From the NCBI RefSeq assembly GCF_000722635.1, contig NZ_JOKH01000001.1, forward strand, positions 413,845 to 477,844: a stretch of 64,000 nt of DNA, written 5' to 3'. The notes beneath the pieces are model-generated. The model saw only the letters and a program-made list of their open reading frames with translations, was not told the origin of the DNA and ran no database searches. This DNA is from Endozoicomonas numazuensis (GTDB lineage: Bacteria; Pseudomonadota; Gammaproteobacteria; Pseudomonadales; Endozoicomonadaceae). The position numbers and the translations under genes were made by a program. Within the stretch, counting starts at the first letter, position 1. Every line of letters starts with the position of its first letter. Positions 55,008 to 64,000 of the stretch are shown here, in pieces.

Positions 55008-55394
55008 TTAAAACCACACTGCAGCTGCAAGAACAATGGCAGAAACAGCTGCCAAGCCTGCATACATCAGTTTGTTGACCACATTATCAGCGACCATCTT
55101 ACGAATTTGCTGAGGCAAGACCCTTGGTGTCATATCAAAATAAGTAACTGCATGAAAGAGGGTCATCCCCAGAGTCACGACAGTGAACAAAATCATCAGA
55201 GGGTTTGCTTGAAATGATAACCATCCCTGCCAAGCGTCCTCACCCCGAGACAACTGAAGAATACCAAAGAACAGGTTGATGCAGTAAAGTGCATCAAACA
55301 CACAGGTGGCTTCCCTGATCATATAAGTACGGTAAAAAGGATGATCCATATACCAGGTGCGTTTCATGGGGCGCACATAGGGACGACGACTCAT
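55008..55394 (-). CDS. frdC: Fumarate reductase membrane anchor subunit C
   Basis: About 128 residues from an ATG at 55394 that shares a base with the frdB stop, after AAAGGAGGT. It starts SRRPYVRPMKRTWYMDHPFYRTYMIREATCVF, matching the FrdC opening, with three TM helices following. With FrdD it binds menaquinol/quinone in the inner membrane. Confidence 0.92.
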   Translation of the reverse strand: MSRRPYVRPMKRTWYMDHPFYRTYMIREATCVFDALYCINLFFGILQLSRGEDAWQGWLSFQANPLMILFTVVTLGMTLFHAVTYFDMTPRVLPQQIRKMVADNVVNKLMYAGLAAVSAIVLAAAVWF

Positions 55395-56140
55395 CACTTA
55401 CCTCCTTTACGCGGCATCAGGAAGGACAAAGCCCAGTCCTGAGCACCCTGCAGCTTGTTCTGATTGATAGCAGCGGCTGGATCCACATTCTTCGGACAGA
55501 CTTCAGAACAGTAACCCACAAAGGTACAGGACCAGACACCGTTCTTGCCCTGAATCACTTCGGTACGCTCATCATAACCGTCATCCCGAGTATCCAGATT
55601 ATAACGGTGGCCCAATGCAATAACTGCGGGACCTGTGAACAATGGATTAATACCCATCTGAGGGCAGGCGGAATAGCAAAGCATACAGTTGATGCAGCTG
55701 GAAAACTGTTTATACAGACTCAGTTCTTTTGGAGTCTGCTTGGTCACACCTTCTTCAACTGGCTTTTCCATAGCATTAATGATGTAAGGTTTTACAGACT
55801 CCAGCTTATTAATGAAGTCTTCTGCATCCACCACCAGATCACGCTCAATAGGGAAGTTTGCCAGAGGCTCCACTTTGATGGTGCCTTTGTAATCTCTCAA
55901 AAAGGTTTCACAGCCCAGCTTTGGAGTACCGTTGATAACCATGCCACAACTGCCACAAACAGCCATACGGCAAGACCAACGATAGGCCAGGGTAGAGTCT
56001 AACTCATCCTTAATATATTCAAGGGCATCCAGCATGGACCATTCTTCAAGGTAGGGTACCTCAAACTTGCCATAACTGGGCTTTTCATCGCTTTCCGGGT
56101 TATACCTCAGAATTTCGATGTTAATCATCTTGTCACTCAT
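55394..56140 (-). CDS. frdB: Fumarate reductase iron-sulfur subunit
   Basis: About 248 residues from ATG 56140 (GGAGGT upstream). It carries three clusters: the plant-type [2Fe-2S] site [23 protein letters not shown], and two C-terminal sites, [14 protein letters not shown] and [16 protein letters not shown]. It passes electrons from quinol to FrdA. It ends with the short basic LPRKGGK-type tail. Confidence 0.96.
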   Translation of the reverse strand: MSDKMINIEILRYNPESDEKPSYGKFEVPYLEEWSMLDALEYIKDELDSTLAYRWSCRMAVCGSCGMVINGTPKLGCETFLRDYKGTIKVEPLANFPIERDLVVDAEDFINKLESVKPYIINAMEKPVEEGVTKQTPKELSLYKQFSSCINCMLCYSACPQMGINPLFTGPAVIALGHRYNLDTRDDGYDERTEVIQGKNGVWSCTFVGYCSEVCPKNVDPAAAINQNKLQGAQDWALSFLMPRKGGK

Positions 56141-56154
56141 ATCCTGACCTCCCG

Positions 56155-57918
56155 TCACTTCTTCTCAGCCGCTGCGCCATAAACACGCTCTTCTGGCTCA
56201 TAACGAGTAATATTGACGTCCTGATATTCCATACGGGGAGCTGCGTCGCCGTTGTAGTAAGCTAGAGAGTGCTTAAGGAAGTTCTCATCGTCACGCTTTT
56301 CAAAACCATCAATCCGCTGATGAGCACCTCGAGATTCCTTACGCTCTAAAGCACCTACAGCCATGGTTTCAGCTACAGCCAGCGAGCTTTGCAATTCAAA
56401 AGCCTGTAACAGCTCAGTATTGAAAGCTTTACTGCGATCTTCTACTTGTACGTTACGGAAGCGGTCACGCAATTCAGCGATTTTATCAACACCTTCTTGC
56501 ATCTCTTCGCCGATTCGATAAATGCCAAAGCAACGCTCCATAGTTTTTGCCATTTCATGGCGAATATGGGAAGCCTTCTCAGTACCCTTGGCATTGCGAA
56601 GATTTTCAATGCTGGCAAGATGTATCTTTGCCTGATCCAGTAGTTTACTCTCATCAGACATGACAGCCTGTTGAGCGAATTCAGCCGCTTTCTCTCCAAC
56701 GAGAGCACCAAATACGACCGTTTCTGCCAGAGAGTTAGAACCCAATCGATTGGCACCGTGCATACCAACACTGGCGCACTCACCGGCAGCAAAAAGGCCT
56801 GGGATATCAGACGCACAGTTTATATCGGTACGGATGCCTCCCATGGTGTAGTGAACAGCTGGACGAACAGGCACAGGCTGATGAACCGGATCAACCCCCA
56901 CATAGTTTTTCGCCAGTGAGCAGATCAGAGGTAAACGCTCCATCAGTTTCTTTTCACCCAGATGTCGCAAATCCAGCAGTACAGCATCCCCCAAAGGGGT
57001 TTCGATCGTGTTGCCTTTACGCTGCTCATTCCAGAAAGCCTGAGAGAGCTTGTCACGAGGGCCCAATTCCATGTACTTATTCTTTGGCTCACCAACAGGG
57101 GTTTCTGGCCCCAGACCATAATCCTGCAGATAACGGTAACCATGTTTATTGAGCAGAATGCCGCCTTCACCACGACAACCTTCAGTCATCAAGATGCCTG
57201 AACCTGGTAAACCGGTTGGGTGATATTGTACAAACTCCATATCTCTCAGAGGTGCACCCGCACGCATCGCCATACCATGACCATCGCCGGTAACAATGGC
57301 ACCATTCGTGTTGAAGCGGAATACACGACCTGAACCGCCTGTTGCCAGTATCACTGTTTTGGCCAGGAATACTTTTGGCTCGCCAGTCTTAACCTCAATC
57401 GCCACAACACCTTGTGCACGACCATCTTCAACAATCAGATCAGTCGCAAAGTATTCGTCAAAACGCTCAATAGAAGGATATTTGACAGATGTCTGGTAAA
57501 GAGTATGTAGCATATGAAAGCCAGATTTGTCGGCAGCAAACCAGGTTCTTTCGATCTTCATGCCACCAAACGGACGGACATTGACATCACCGTCGGGCTT
57601 ACGGCTCCAAGGACATCCCCAGTGCTCCAGGCGAATCATTTCTTCAGTCGAGTGCTGAACAAAGTAATCGACGGCATCCTGATCGCAGAGCCAGTCACCA
57701 CCTGAAACAGTATCTTTGAAGTGATTATCAAAAGAGTCATGATCCTGAATAACACCAGCTGAGCCCCCTTCTGCCGCCACAGTATGGCTGCGCATTGGGT
57801 AAACTTTTGAAAGCAGTGCGATTTTCAGATTTGGGTCTTTTTCTGCAACAGCTATAGCTGCACGAAGGCCAGTACCACCAGCACCTACAATTGCAACATC
57901 GGCCTTAATGACCTGCAT
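56155..57918 (-). CDS. frdA: Fumarate reductase flavoprotein subunit
   Basis: 587 residues. The FAD motif [20 protein letters not shown] opens the protein. [11 protein letters not shown] contains the His that covalently binds FAD (about residue 45). Later [21 protein letters not shown], the active-site Arg and [16 protein letters not shown]-type stretch, and [26 protein letters not shown] follow. Reduces fumarate to succinate as terminal acceptor in anaerobic respiration. First gene of a tight frdABCD operon. The gene set (two separate membrane subunits) is the Frd rather than the Sdh type. Confidence 0.96.
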   Translation of the reverse strand: MQVIKADVAIVGAGGTGLRAAIAVAEKDPNLKIALLSKVYPMRSHTVAAEGGSAGVIQDHDSFDNHFKDTVSGGDWLCDQDAVDYFVQHSTEEMIRLEHWGCPWSRKPDGDVNVRPFGGMKIERTWFAADKSGFHMLHTLYQTSVKYPSIERFDEYFATDLIVEDGRAQGVVAIEVKTGEPKVFLAKTVILATGGSGRVFRFNTNGAIVTGDGHGMAMRAGAPLRDMEFVQYHPTGLPGSGILMTEGCRGEGGILLNKHGYRYLQDYGLGPETPVGEPKNKYMELGPRDKLSQAFWNEQRKGNTIETPLGDAVLLDLRHLGEKKLMERLPLICSLAKNYVGVDPVHQPVPVRPAVHYTMGGIRTDINCASDIPGLFAAGECASVGMHGANRLGSNSLAETVVFGALVGEKAAEFAQQAVMSDESKLLDQAKIHLASIENLRNAKGTEKASHIRHEMAKTMERCFGIYRIGEEMQEGVDKIAELRDRFRNVQVEDRSKAFNTELLQAFELQSSLAVAETMAVGALERKESRGAHQRIDGFEKRDDENFLKHSLAYYNGDAAPRMEYQDVNITRYEPEERVYGAAAEKK

Positions 57919-58328
57919 TATGCCAACCTCTACTGAAGGTCCGGTCTTTCAGCCTGACAGCAGCCTTCTGCAAAACCGGACAGAGTTAAGTGAAATCGTT
58001 TGAAAGGAAACCTATTGGGTAATGTCTGGATACTGTCTATCTATAAGGAAGGGTTCCCATTATTCACATAAACAGCCATAAGCGACTGAGGCTATTTCTC
58101 GTCATATTTCACAACAAAGAAATATTTACAACAAATAGCCAGTATAGCCTTATTCAAAGCTCTACTTATTTATGCTGGAACAGTGGTCAGCCAAACCCAT
58201 TAATAAGTTAATGAGTCCAATGTACCCACATCAAACATGTGAAGCAATCACGTCAAATATCACAGATATGAGTATTTTGCGCACCCCTGCTCAGAGGTAG
58301 AAAAACACCACTTTTGAATCATTGTCAT
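57919..58328. promoter_or_regulatory. Gene-free region upstream of frdA
   Basis: 410 bp between the frdA start and the permease stop, with no convincing gene. AT-rich from about 58060. I found no good FNR box (TTGAT-n4-ATCAA). A half-matching CRP-like TGTGAAGCAATCACG lies at about 58238-58252 with a 5-bp rather than 6-bp centre. Promoter is expected here but not identified. Confidence 0.4.
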
Positions 58329-59543
58329 TCAAGCTAAAAGCTCTATAGAAATCATGATTTGAGTAAAAATAACCAAGCATCCAAAGAAAAAACATAAAAT
58401 AAGACTGAACTTTCCACCTGGAGCCCGATAGTTTTCAGACTGATGTTTTTTAACTATTCTTAACTTACCCACAATCAGAACAGGTAAAAGAATAGCCAGT
58501 ATGGCCAAGGCAACCGATGCATAACCTAAAGCCACGATGAACCCTTCGGGGTAGCACAAAGCAAAAATAACAGGAGGAATAAAGGTAACAAATGCTGTTT
58601 GTAAGCGCCCAAACCAGTTATTTTTTCTCTGTAGAAGACTCGCCAGATAGTCGAACAACCCCAGAGACACCCCCAGAAAAGAAGTCAGCAAAGCCAAGTC
58701 TGAGAATACATGCAGAAACAATTTCAGCTGATTCCCAGCCACGACATCAGAAAGTTCTCTGACCAGACCTCCTGCAGATTCACCACTCTCAGACAGTTGA
58801 ATGAAAGCCTGATCAGATAGCACTCCTGTCGCTACAAGAAGCCATAAGATATAGACAGCCAAAGGGACGACAGCCCCCAAAATCAGTACTGTGCCTATTC
58901 GGCGAGTGTCAGATTTAAGATAAAGAATTATGCTGGGAATGCTTCCATGAAACCCGAATGAAGTGAAAATAACGGGGATAGCTACCAAAGCAGGCTCCCA
59001 ATGGATGGGGTGATAAACCAGATTTTGTTCATCAACTGCTGGAAACAGAGTAATCAGTGCTGCAGCAAAAGCCAGCATCATAACAGAGAATAAGAGCCGG
59101 CTAAGCAGATCAACTGACCTTGTACTGAAGTAAACAAAAGCCCCAGAAAACACGGTAAAAATAATCACGCACACTTGTGGGCTAGCCATAGTTGAATGGC
59201 CAAAATACTGAAAAACCAAAGAGCCGCCACCTGCCAGATAAGCCGCCATCAGAGAATAAAACAGTAGCAAGGGAGAAAGAATAGCAAAAAGTCGCCCCCA
59301 CCTTCCCAGAACCCTTACTGCCATTGTATAAAGACTGCAACCAGGCTCAACTAACAAGTTAGCTTCAAGAGTAATCAATGCTGCCAACACAACCACCAGA
59401 AAATTTATGAACAGCAACCCCATCATCGCCCAAAATCCAACCTGAGCAGAAACCAGAGGCAGAGCCAGCATCCCAGCCCCAATCGCTGTACCAGAAAGAA
59501 TAAAAACACTCCCCAAACGCCTGGATTGATTGAGCTCAATCAT
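58329..59543 (-). CDS. Aromatic amino acid permease (HAAAP family, TyrP/Mtr-like)
   Basis: About 404 residues from ATG 59543, preferred because GAGGT lies about 7 bp upstream and the family begins RRLGSVFILSGTAIGAGMLALPL; a longer frame to 59615 adds an atypical Cys-rich start. Eleven TM helices are expected. SFGFHGSIPSII and SDLALLTSFLGVSLGLFDY are HAAAP signatures. Probably imports tyrosine or tryptophan by proton symport; exact substrate unknown. Monocistronic. Confidence 0.87.
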   Translation of the reverse strand: MIELNQSRRLGSVFILSGTAIGAGMLALPLVSAQVGFWAMMGLLFINFLVVVLAALITLEANLLVEPGCSLYTMAVRVLGRWGRLFAILSPLLLFYSLMAAYLAGGGSLVFQYFGHSTMASPQVCVIIFTVFSGAFVYFSTRSVDLLSRLLFSVMMLAFAAALITLFPAVDEQNLVYHPIHWEPALVAIPVIFTSFGFHGSIPSIILYLKSDTRRIGTVLILGAVVPLAVYILWLLVATGVLSDQAFIQLSESGESAGGLVRELSDVVAGNQLKLFLHVFSDLALLTSFLGVSLGLFDYLASLLQRKNNWFGRLQTAFVTFIPPVIFALCYPEGFIVALGYASVALAILAILLPVLIVGKLRIVKKHQSENYRAPGGKFSLILCFFFGCLVIFTQIMISIELLA

Positions 59544-59702
59544 GACTACCTCAGCTTTCTGATTGTTTAGATTCATGCTGCTACAGCCCATACTGCATAG
59601 TGTTGCAAAACACATAGCCTGATTTTAAAGGTATACAGTTTTATAGCTCAGGACTGAGAAGAGTTGAGTATAGAAGGTTATAGTTTTAAATGAGGGTTCA
59701 GA

Positions 59703-60368
59703 TTATTTGGGTTCATCAAACATGGAGTGATCATTGCTGATGTTGTTCACAGCTTCAGAATTAATTCGTTCAAATCGCTTTTGCAACGCTTTGATCTGCA
59801 AGTCAACACTGGCGTCGACAACACCGATATCACTCTCCATGATGCAGTCACCTGTGGATAGCCTCTGATCTGGAACAAGATCAATGAAACCAACTCCCTT
59901 GTATTCTGCAAGAATTTCGTTGAGTCTGGCTTTGACCATCTTAAACTGACTGGGAGGAATACGAATCGTCACCTGCTTTTCATTTCTGACATGCTGCAGT
60001 GCATTTTTTACCAGGTTTACCGCGAGCTCTTCCTGATCAAACTCACCAATAATTTTTTTGACGCCGGACATTAAAATATCAGCCAGCGCTTTCTCGACGT
60101 CTGAGAGATAATTGATAGTTCGGCTGACCACTTTGAGCATTTGATCAGCCTGATCAATTTTGCTTTCTGCAACCCCCTCTTCATAGCCTCGTTGCTTTTC
60201 CTTCTCATAAGCCTGACGAGACTGCTCCAGGATCTCTCTGGCATGCTCTCTGGCCTTCCTGATAATGTCTTCAGACTCAAGATAATCAGCATAGTCTTGT
60301 GATTTTAGGACTTTCGCTGACGGGTCGATAGTCAGCTGTCCAGAAGTCAGACGAACAGGTGACGCCAT
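59703..60368 (-). CDS. sctL: T3SS ATPase-regulator/stator protein
   Basis: A 221-residue HrpE/YscL-family protein. The N-terminal half is a long helical, charged coiled-coil region (EILEQSRQAYEKEKQRGYEEG, split here) and the C-terminal half a FliH-like beta/alpha domain (KQVTIRIPPSQF, STGDCIMESDIGVVDASVDLQIKAL). SctL links the ATPase SctN to the sorting platform (SctK, SctQ). It overlaps sctK by 22 bp; sctN is not in the window. Confidence 0.9.
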   Translation of the reverse strand: MASPVRLTSGQLTIDPSAKVLKSQDYADYLESEDIIRKAREHAREILEQSRQAYEKEKQRGYEEGVAESKIDQADQMLKVVSRTINYLSDVEKALADILMSGVKKIIGEFDQEELAVNLVKNALQHVRNEKQVTIRIPPSQFKMVKARLNEILAEYKGVGFIDLVPDQRLSTGDCIMESDIGVVDASVDLQIKALQKRFERINSEAVNNISNDHSMFDEPK

Positions 60369-61042
60369 TCTCGATTCACCTCTTTATGTGTTTTAACGAC
60401 TAATGTCTTACACTGATCAATATCAAGATCTGACTTTTCTGAATTCTGGATATAATCACGAAAAGAGGCAGGAAGCTTGAGCTCCAGCCTTTTCAAAAAG
60501 GCTGGAGAACTTTTGGAGAAAGCTCTTCCTAAAACCTGAAAGCCAGATTGTAAAAGATAATTTCTAAAACTATCCAAATGATCCCAGTCAATTAAAAAAC
60601 TAGGCCCCAGATCACTGCCTATTCGACTGAAAAACTGAGCTTTTTTGACTGCAAATCGAAAAGCTTCCTCACCAAGAACTTGCTCCAGCAAGAACCGCTC
60701 CTGTTTTCTGATGGTATTTCTTATAATACTTTCATTAAGAATAATGCCCAGATACAACGCTAATTTGAGAATCGCATCTTCATTGGCAAGTACAACGCGC
60801 TTATATTTTTCAGCGAAATCATAATCATAGTCATTAGCCAAACCAAACTCTTTTAATAAAAAGTGAGATAGATGGTAGTCCGCATTACCTGCTTGCCTCA
60901 ACTGCCTGACTAATGGAGATAATTTAATCGTCTTCAGCCAACTGTGATGAATAAAACGTACAAGATAAAGATTAAACTCAGCAACAGACTGAAACAGTTC
61001 TATTTGTGAATCGCCGTGAAGCTGTGGTTGCTCTGCGTTCAT
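60347..61042 (-). CDS. sctK: T3SS sorting-platform adaptor
   Basis: A 231-residue protein of the YscK/HrpD type. It is helical with few signatures: SVAEFNLYLVRFIHHSW, ALYLGIILNESIIRNTI, and DWDHLDSFRNYLLQSGFQVLGRAFS fit the family, as does its fixed place between sctJ and sctL with short overlaps on each side (4 and 22 bp). SctK connects the cytoplasmic SctQ pod to the inner ring. Confidence 0.82.
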   Translation of the reverse strand: MNAEQPQLHGDSQIELFQSVAEFNLYLVRFIHHSWLKTIKLSPLVRQLRQAGNADYHLSHFLLKEFGLANDYDYDFAEKYKRVVLANEDAILKLALYLGIILNESIIRNTIRKQERFLLEQVLGEEAFRFAVKKAQFFSRIGSDLGPSFLIDWDHLDSFRNYLLQSGFQVLGRAFSKSSPAFLKRLELKLPASFRDYIQNSEKSDLDIDQCKTLVVKTHKEVNREWRHLFV

Positions 61043-61830
61043 TCAGACTTCCTGATCTTTTTCTTTCCTTTCTTCATGAACATCATCCAATACAATCCAC
61101 CACAGCCGGCAAGAGCCATGATCAGGAGAAAAACAAGCCCATATACGACGCCCCTCAGAGCACCTGCGGATGAAGGATTCACCTTAACAAACATTACAGA
61201 GTCCATTTTGGGAGCGGCATTTCCCCCTTGATTTATCCGGGTTGCAGGAAAGAGGGAAACAGTAATTTTATCAAGAGACAGGCCTTCAATACTGTTGGAT
61301 ACCAGCGTTTTCACTTTTGGAATAAAGCCCGCCAGCTCCAACTCAGGCGTGTACTTGATGAACACTGATGCTGATGAAGGATAATTGACATCACTGAGAG
61401 AATCCTGCTCCTGAGGCAAAACAACATGCACTCTTGCCGTTATGACCCCATCAATCATGGATAATGTCGAGGAAAGTTCTTGGGACATCGAATAGGTATA
61501 ACGAGCTCTCTCTTCAGTGGGCGAAGAGATCAAACCGTCTTTAGGGAAAATATCACCAATTGAGGAGTACTTTTCCTTGGGATAACCAAATCCACGGAGC
61601 AACTTAATAGATCTTGAGACATCATCAGAGGGCACCATAAGGGTGACCATCTTTTCTTTGTTGAGAAGTTTTTCTGCAGGTATGCCCCCATCCAGCAGGA
61701 TAGCCAGCATGTCATTACCTTCCTTTTCAGAAAGGCCTGAATAGAGCTCAACTTGACACCCGGACAACAGAAAGCTGAAGCAGATAACCCCCAGGTATTT
61801 CAGAGTACGGTGCACAGTTCCCTTGCTCAT
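61039..61830 (-). CDS. sctJ: T3SS inner-ring lipoprotein
   Basis: 263 residues from ATG 61830 (MSKGTVHRTLKYLGV...), which gives a standard signal peptide ending in the lipobox LLSGCQVELYSGL. Typical YscJ/FliF features follow: the ring-building motif I (LSEKEGNDMLAILLDGGI), FGYPKEKYSSIGDIFPKDGL, ELSSTLSMIDGVITARVHV and a final TM helix (about 220-245) with a basic KKGKKKIRK tail. Forms the inner-membrane ring with SctD. Confidence 0.95.
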   Translation of the reverse strand: MSKGTVHRTLKYLGVICFSFLLSGCQVELYSGLSEKEGNDMLAILLDGGIPAEKLLNKEKMVTLMVPSDDVSRSIKLLRGFGYPKEKYSSIGDIFPKDGLISSPTEERARYTYSMSQELSSTLSMIDGVITARVHVVLPQEQDSLSDVNYPSSASVFIKYTPELELAGFIPKVKTLVSNSIEGLSLDKITVSLFPATRINQGGNAAPKMDSVMFVKVNPSSAGALRGVVYGLVFLLIMALAGCGGLYWMMFMKKGKKKIRKSE

Positions 61831-61908
61831 GAACGGACAACTCCGGCTGTAATTCTGGATCAAAAGTAACCAGCCAGCTGTGCACCTGCTTCAGGACTCC
61901 TTCAGGAA

Positions 61909-62325
61909 TTACTGATTTCGCAGTAGAGTATCAAACGTCTGTGTACTCTTACTGACGATCTTCCCTATGTAGTCCTCGGTGACCATTAGGTTGGTCATGG
62001 CCATCTGGGTCTTAAACATGTTTTGCATGGTCATGGTTTCACCAGGCTGCAGGTTGGAAACAACATTTTCCTTACCTGCTTCAACATGCTCTCTTAATCC
62101 CTGCATACCTCTGAGAATTTTGTCTCCCAGGGTCAGGGCCTCCCCTTCTGACTGCTCAACTGCTGAAGCAGCTTCTAGTGCTTGCTGCCCATCAGCGTCT
62201 CCTGAAAGCAAACTACCAAATTTTTCTGCTGCATCTGCGTCCACCTTCTCTGGAACAGCAAACGTTTCGGCAGATTCAAGCGCTTTCTCTGTCAGGCCTT
62301 CGGAGTTGATTATATTTTCGGCCAT
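61909..62325 (-). CDS. sctI: T3SS inner-rod protein
   Basis: A 138-residue protein with an N-terminal VDADAAEKFGSLLSG motif and a C-terminal helical hairpin (MQNMFKTQMAMTNLMVTEDYIGKIVSK...), matching the YscI/HrpB/EscI family. SctI links the export gate to the needle and takes part in substrate switching. It lies directly upstream of sctJ, as in yscI-J-K-L. Confidence 0.85.
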   Translation of the reverse strand: MAENIINSEGLTEKALESAETFAVPEKVDADAAEKFGSLLSGDADGQQALEAASAVEQSEGEALTLGDKILRGMQGLREHVEAGKENVVSNLQPGETMTMQNMFKTQMAMTNLMVTEDYIGKIVSKSTQTFDTLLRNQ

Positions 62326-62388
62326 ATAACAGACCTCTTGAGTTGGTCAAAGTTTTCAGTAGGTATATACCTGCTGCCCTATGCAATC

Positions 62389-62763
62389 TTAAGCAGCCGC
62401 AAGCTGCTCAGATTGTCTTATTAATGTTTCGATAACACTTTCTACTGTAGGTCTGGAAAACTGCTCATTATTCAAATAAATCAACCAGACCAACTCTTCT
62501 TCTCCCTTCAACCCCACTTGCAGTGGCAACAAAAGAGACTGTGTGTAATGACATTTTCTTAGAGCATGAACAAGACTTTTAGATGCATCAAATCTAGACA
62601 GCTCCTGAACCATATAGATAAGAACCCCCTCTTCCTGCGTCTCAAGATACAGTGTTCTCTCTGATTCAAATTCAATACTGATGACACCCGACACACCAAA
62701 ACTGAGTCCTTCAATACCCATACCCCGGCCAATATCCGAAACGACTTCATCTCGCCAATCCAT
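62389..62763 (-). CDS. SycN-like T3SS chaperone
   Basis: A 124-residue protein with the class-I (CesT-fold) arrangement. It starts with MDWRDEVVSDIGRGMGIEGL, and later has TLYLETQEEGVLIYMVQEL, SLVHALRKCHY, LPLQVGLKGEEELVWLIYL and a final helix. These align with the Yersinia SycN pattern in order and length. SycN with YscB binds YopN; here it follows the gatekeeper gene by one small ORF, which supports the call. Confidence 0.75.
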   Translation of the reverse strand: MDWRDEVVSDIGRGMGIEGLSFGVSGVISIEFESERTLYLETQEEGVLIYMVQELSRFDASKSLVHALRKCHYTQSLLLPLQVGLKGEEELVWLIYLNNEQFSRPTVESVIETLIRQSEQLAAA

Positions 62764-62780
62764 AGTCTGCTTCCCTCATG

Positions 62781-63032
62781 CTAGCCCCCTTTTGAAGGCA
62801 CACCCTGCCTATTATCACCCGATGCTCCCTGCACTCCTTTAACAGGTGCAAGAAGAGGCTTAACAAACTCCTCTATCTTCTGTGCAAATTCAGATAAGCG
62901 CGGATCGATTGATTTTAATTTAAGTATTTCAGCCAGAAGTTTCTCCAGTTCAGGCTTATTACCTGACAATGTTCTGACATCCTTAAATGCCATCGTCAGG
63001 TCTTCGTACGTATCATCCGGTAAATCACCCAT
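62781..63032 (-). CDS. Small T3SS-locus protein of unknown function
   Basis: 83 residues, between the gatekeeper and SycN-like genes (gaps of 15-17 bp), so likely part of the operon. The first 60 residues are helical and charged (DDTYEDLTMAFKDVRTLSG, ELEKLLAEILKLKS), ending in a Gly/Gln-rich tail. It does not resemble TyeA, the needle or YscB in a way I can defend. Confidence 0.55.
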   Translation of the reverse strand: MGDLPDDTYEDLTMAFKDVRTLSGNKPELEKLLAEILKLKSIDPRLSEFAQKIEEFVKPLLAPVKGVQGASGDNRQGVPSKGG

Positions 63033-63047
63033 AAATTTAGCGATGAT

Positions 63048-64000
63048 TTAATCGGCCGCTCCCGGCTTGGGAGTGACTTCAGCAGCCTCTAAACTCAGAT
63101 TGGGCTCAACTGTGGATTTTATGCTGGCTGACGCTTCACTTGTTGTTAATTCAACCTGAGATTCTTTCCTGGTCAATGCATCACTGGATGTCTGCTTGAC
63201 TTGAGGAACAGAGACTGCAGCCCCCTTCACAGGCTGCTCCATAGACGTCTCTTCCTTCTCTGAAACAACAAAGGGTGTTTCAACCTTTTTAATCGACGGT
63301 AAATCAAGAGAAGCTGTCACCTCACCAAGGAAACTATCATCCAACTCGGCATCCAAAGCAGCATCTTCCATAGCCTCCGACTCTTCTTCTTCAATTTTAT
63401 TGTCCAGACTATCTGTAGCCGCAGACAACATATTCAGCTTGGTCTCATCATTAGTAAATACTTCTTCTGGAATAGATCGGACAATATCCACAACCGATGT
63501 CAGAGCAAAAATGTGAGCTTCCAATCTTTCCAGGTTCATTTTTAATGGCAGCTGTTCAAAATCAGACTCAGTGACCCATTGCTGATCGATGAGGTCCAGC
63601 ATCTCTCCCATCAACACAAGTCGCGCTATTTTTTCTTCAGGGAACGTTCTTTCCAGCCTTTCTTCTGCCTCACAACAGGCATCATGCACACCTGACTGTA
63701 TTTTCAGGCCTTTCATATCATCAATAATGACTTTCAATCTCACGGGGGAAGTAGAATGAGTCACGCAATTTAAATCGGTCGCCAGGAGGTCAAGCTGTCC
63801 CTGAATGGCACCTTCCAGATTGTCTACACCATAGGTTTCAACCAGATAATGATAGGTTTTCTTAAGTGAACCATCATCTCGAACATGATCCAGCTTACCC
63901 ATTGAGTCAATGAGCCCGGCATAGCTTTCACGGACAGTGCGAACATCAACATCAAAGCCCATTTCCTCGATCATCTGAGCTGCCGACTCAGAAATATTCA
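63048..64000 (-). CDS. sctW: T3SS gatekeeper, fused YopN/TyeA type, 5' end cut by window
   Basis: Open through the window edge; the ATG at 63974 is internal. The visible part has the end of the YopN/HrpJ helical domain (KKTYHYLVETYGVDNLEGAIQ), then a TyeA-like domain (about residues 118-205 counted from 63974: LVLMGEMLDLIDQQWVTESDFE..., RSIPEEVFTNDETKLNML). In Yersinia these are two proteins. A roughly 100-residue acidic and Ser/Val/Pro-rich tail with no family counterpart ends the protein. It controls the switch from translocator to effector secretion. Confidence 0.82.
   Translation of the reverse strand, partial: NISESAAQMIEEMGFDVDVRTVRESYAGLIDSMGKLDHVRDDGSLKKTYHYLVETYGVDNLEGAIQGQLDLLATDLNCVTHSTSPVRLKVIIDDMKGLKIQSGVHDACCEAEERLERTFPEEKIARLVLMGEMLDLIDQQWVTESDFEQLPLKMNLERLEAHIFALTSVVDIVRSIPEEVFTNDETKLNMLSAATDSLDNKIEEEESEAMEDAALDAELDDSFLGEVTASLDLPSIKKVETPFVVSEKEETSMEQPVKGAAVSVPQVKQTSSDALTRKESQVELTTSEASASIKSTVEPNLSLEAAEVTPKPGAAD

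Noticed and set aside
58238-58252. CRP-like site TGTGAAGCAATCACG upstream of frdA
   Set aside because: Centre is 5 bp instead of 6 and it lies over 300 bp from frdA; too weak to list as a site.

Overview
The window looks like the chromosome of a host-associated marine gammaproteobacterium. The housekeeping genes (hemH, leuA, holD-like with rimI, trmA, glpD, frdABCD, adenine deaminase) are gammaproteobacterial. They sit beside two lifestyle clusters: a Syp-type (symbiosis polysaccharide) locus and parts of a Ysc-family type III secretion system (T3SS). That combination, with moderate GC and decayed insertion sequences, suggests an Oceanospirillales/Endozoicomonas-like symbiont. The genus is inference. 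I saw no rRNA, tRNA or CRISPR array.

Layout. 1-9 kb: hemH, a YajG-like lipoprotein, leuA behind a leucine-rich leader peptide, holD-like/rimI, a secreted two-lobed ricin-B-like lectin, a GIY-YIG protein with a long disordered tail, and a methyltransferase. 8.6-12 kb: a purine permease and trmA, flanked by two inverted copies of a 168-bp MITE-like repeat. 12-14.7 kb: three envelope or periplasmic proteins. 14.7-33 kb: the polysaccharide locus. Its left arm (minus strand) is STAS (SypA-like), lipoprotein (SypB position), multi-SLBB export protein (SypC) and a BY-kinase-like ATPase with a broken P-loop (SypD). Its right arm (plus strand) is GGDEF/EAL, GT4, flippase, polymerase, acyltransferase, GT, lipoprotein, chain-length protein, GT4, GT2 and initiating sugar transferase, in the order of Vibrio fischeri sypJ to sypR. 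33-35.7 kb: YvcK/CofD-like protein and glpD.

35.8-41 kb: T3SS part 1, with a secretin carrying a LysM domain (minus) divergent from sctX-sctY-sctV (plus). 41.05-43.83 kb: a decayed IS481-family element with a 7-bp target duplication, itself interrupted by an intact IS1380-family element with a 5-bp duplication. 43.9-54.5 kb: GNAT, small unknown proteins, a DUF1631 protein, an Hpt protein, MarC, an ECF sigma/anti-sigma pair, an MBL-fold hydrolase, an SDR, adenine deaminase and an unknown protein with a faint gatekeeper resemblance. 54.6-57.9 kb: frdDCBA (minus). 58.3-59.5 kb: an aromatic amino acid permease. 59.7-64 kb: T3SS part 2 (minus), with a fused YopN/TyeA gatekeeper cut by the window edge, an 83-aa unknown, a SycN-like chaperone, sctI, sctJ, sctK and sctL.

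How it works together. The Syp-like genes would initiate (sugar transferase), extend (GTs), flip, polymerise and export a surface polysaccharide, probably tuned by c-di-GMP and by the STAS protein. No SypE/F/G regulators are present. The T3SS genes supply the outer ring (SctC), inner ring lipoprotein (SctJ), export gate (SctV), inner rod (SctI), sorting-platform parts (SctK, SctL), gatekeeper (SctW) and early-secretion factors (SctX/SctY). The ATPase, needle and remaining export proteins must lie outside. Fumarate reductase and GlpD indicate facultative anaerobic growth and use of glycerol 3-phosphate.
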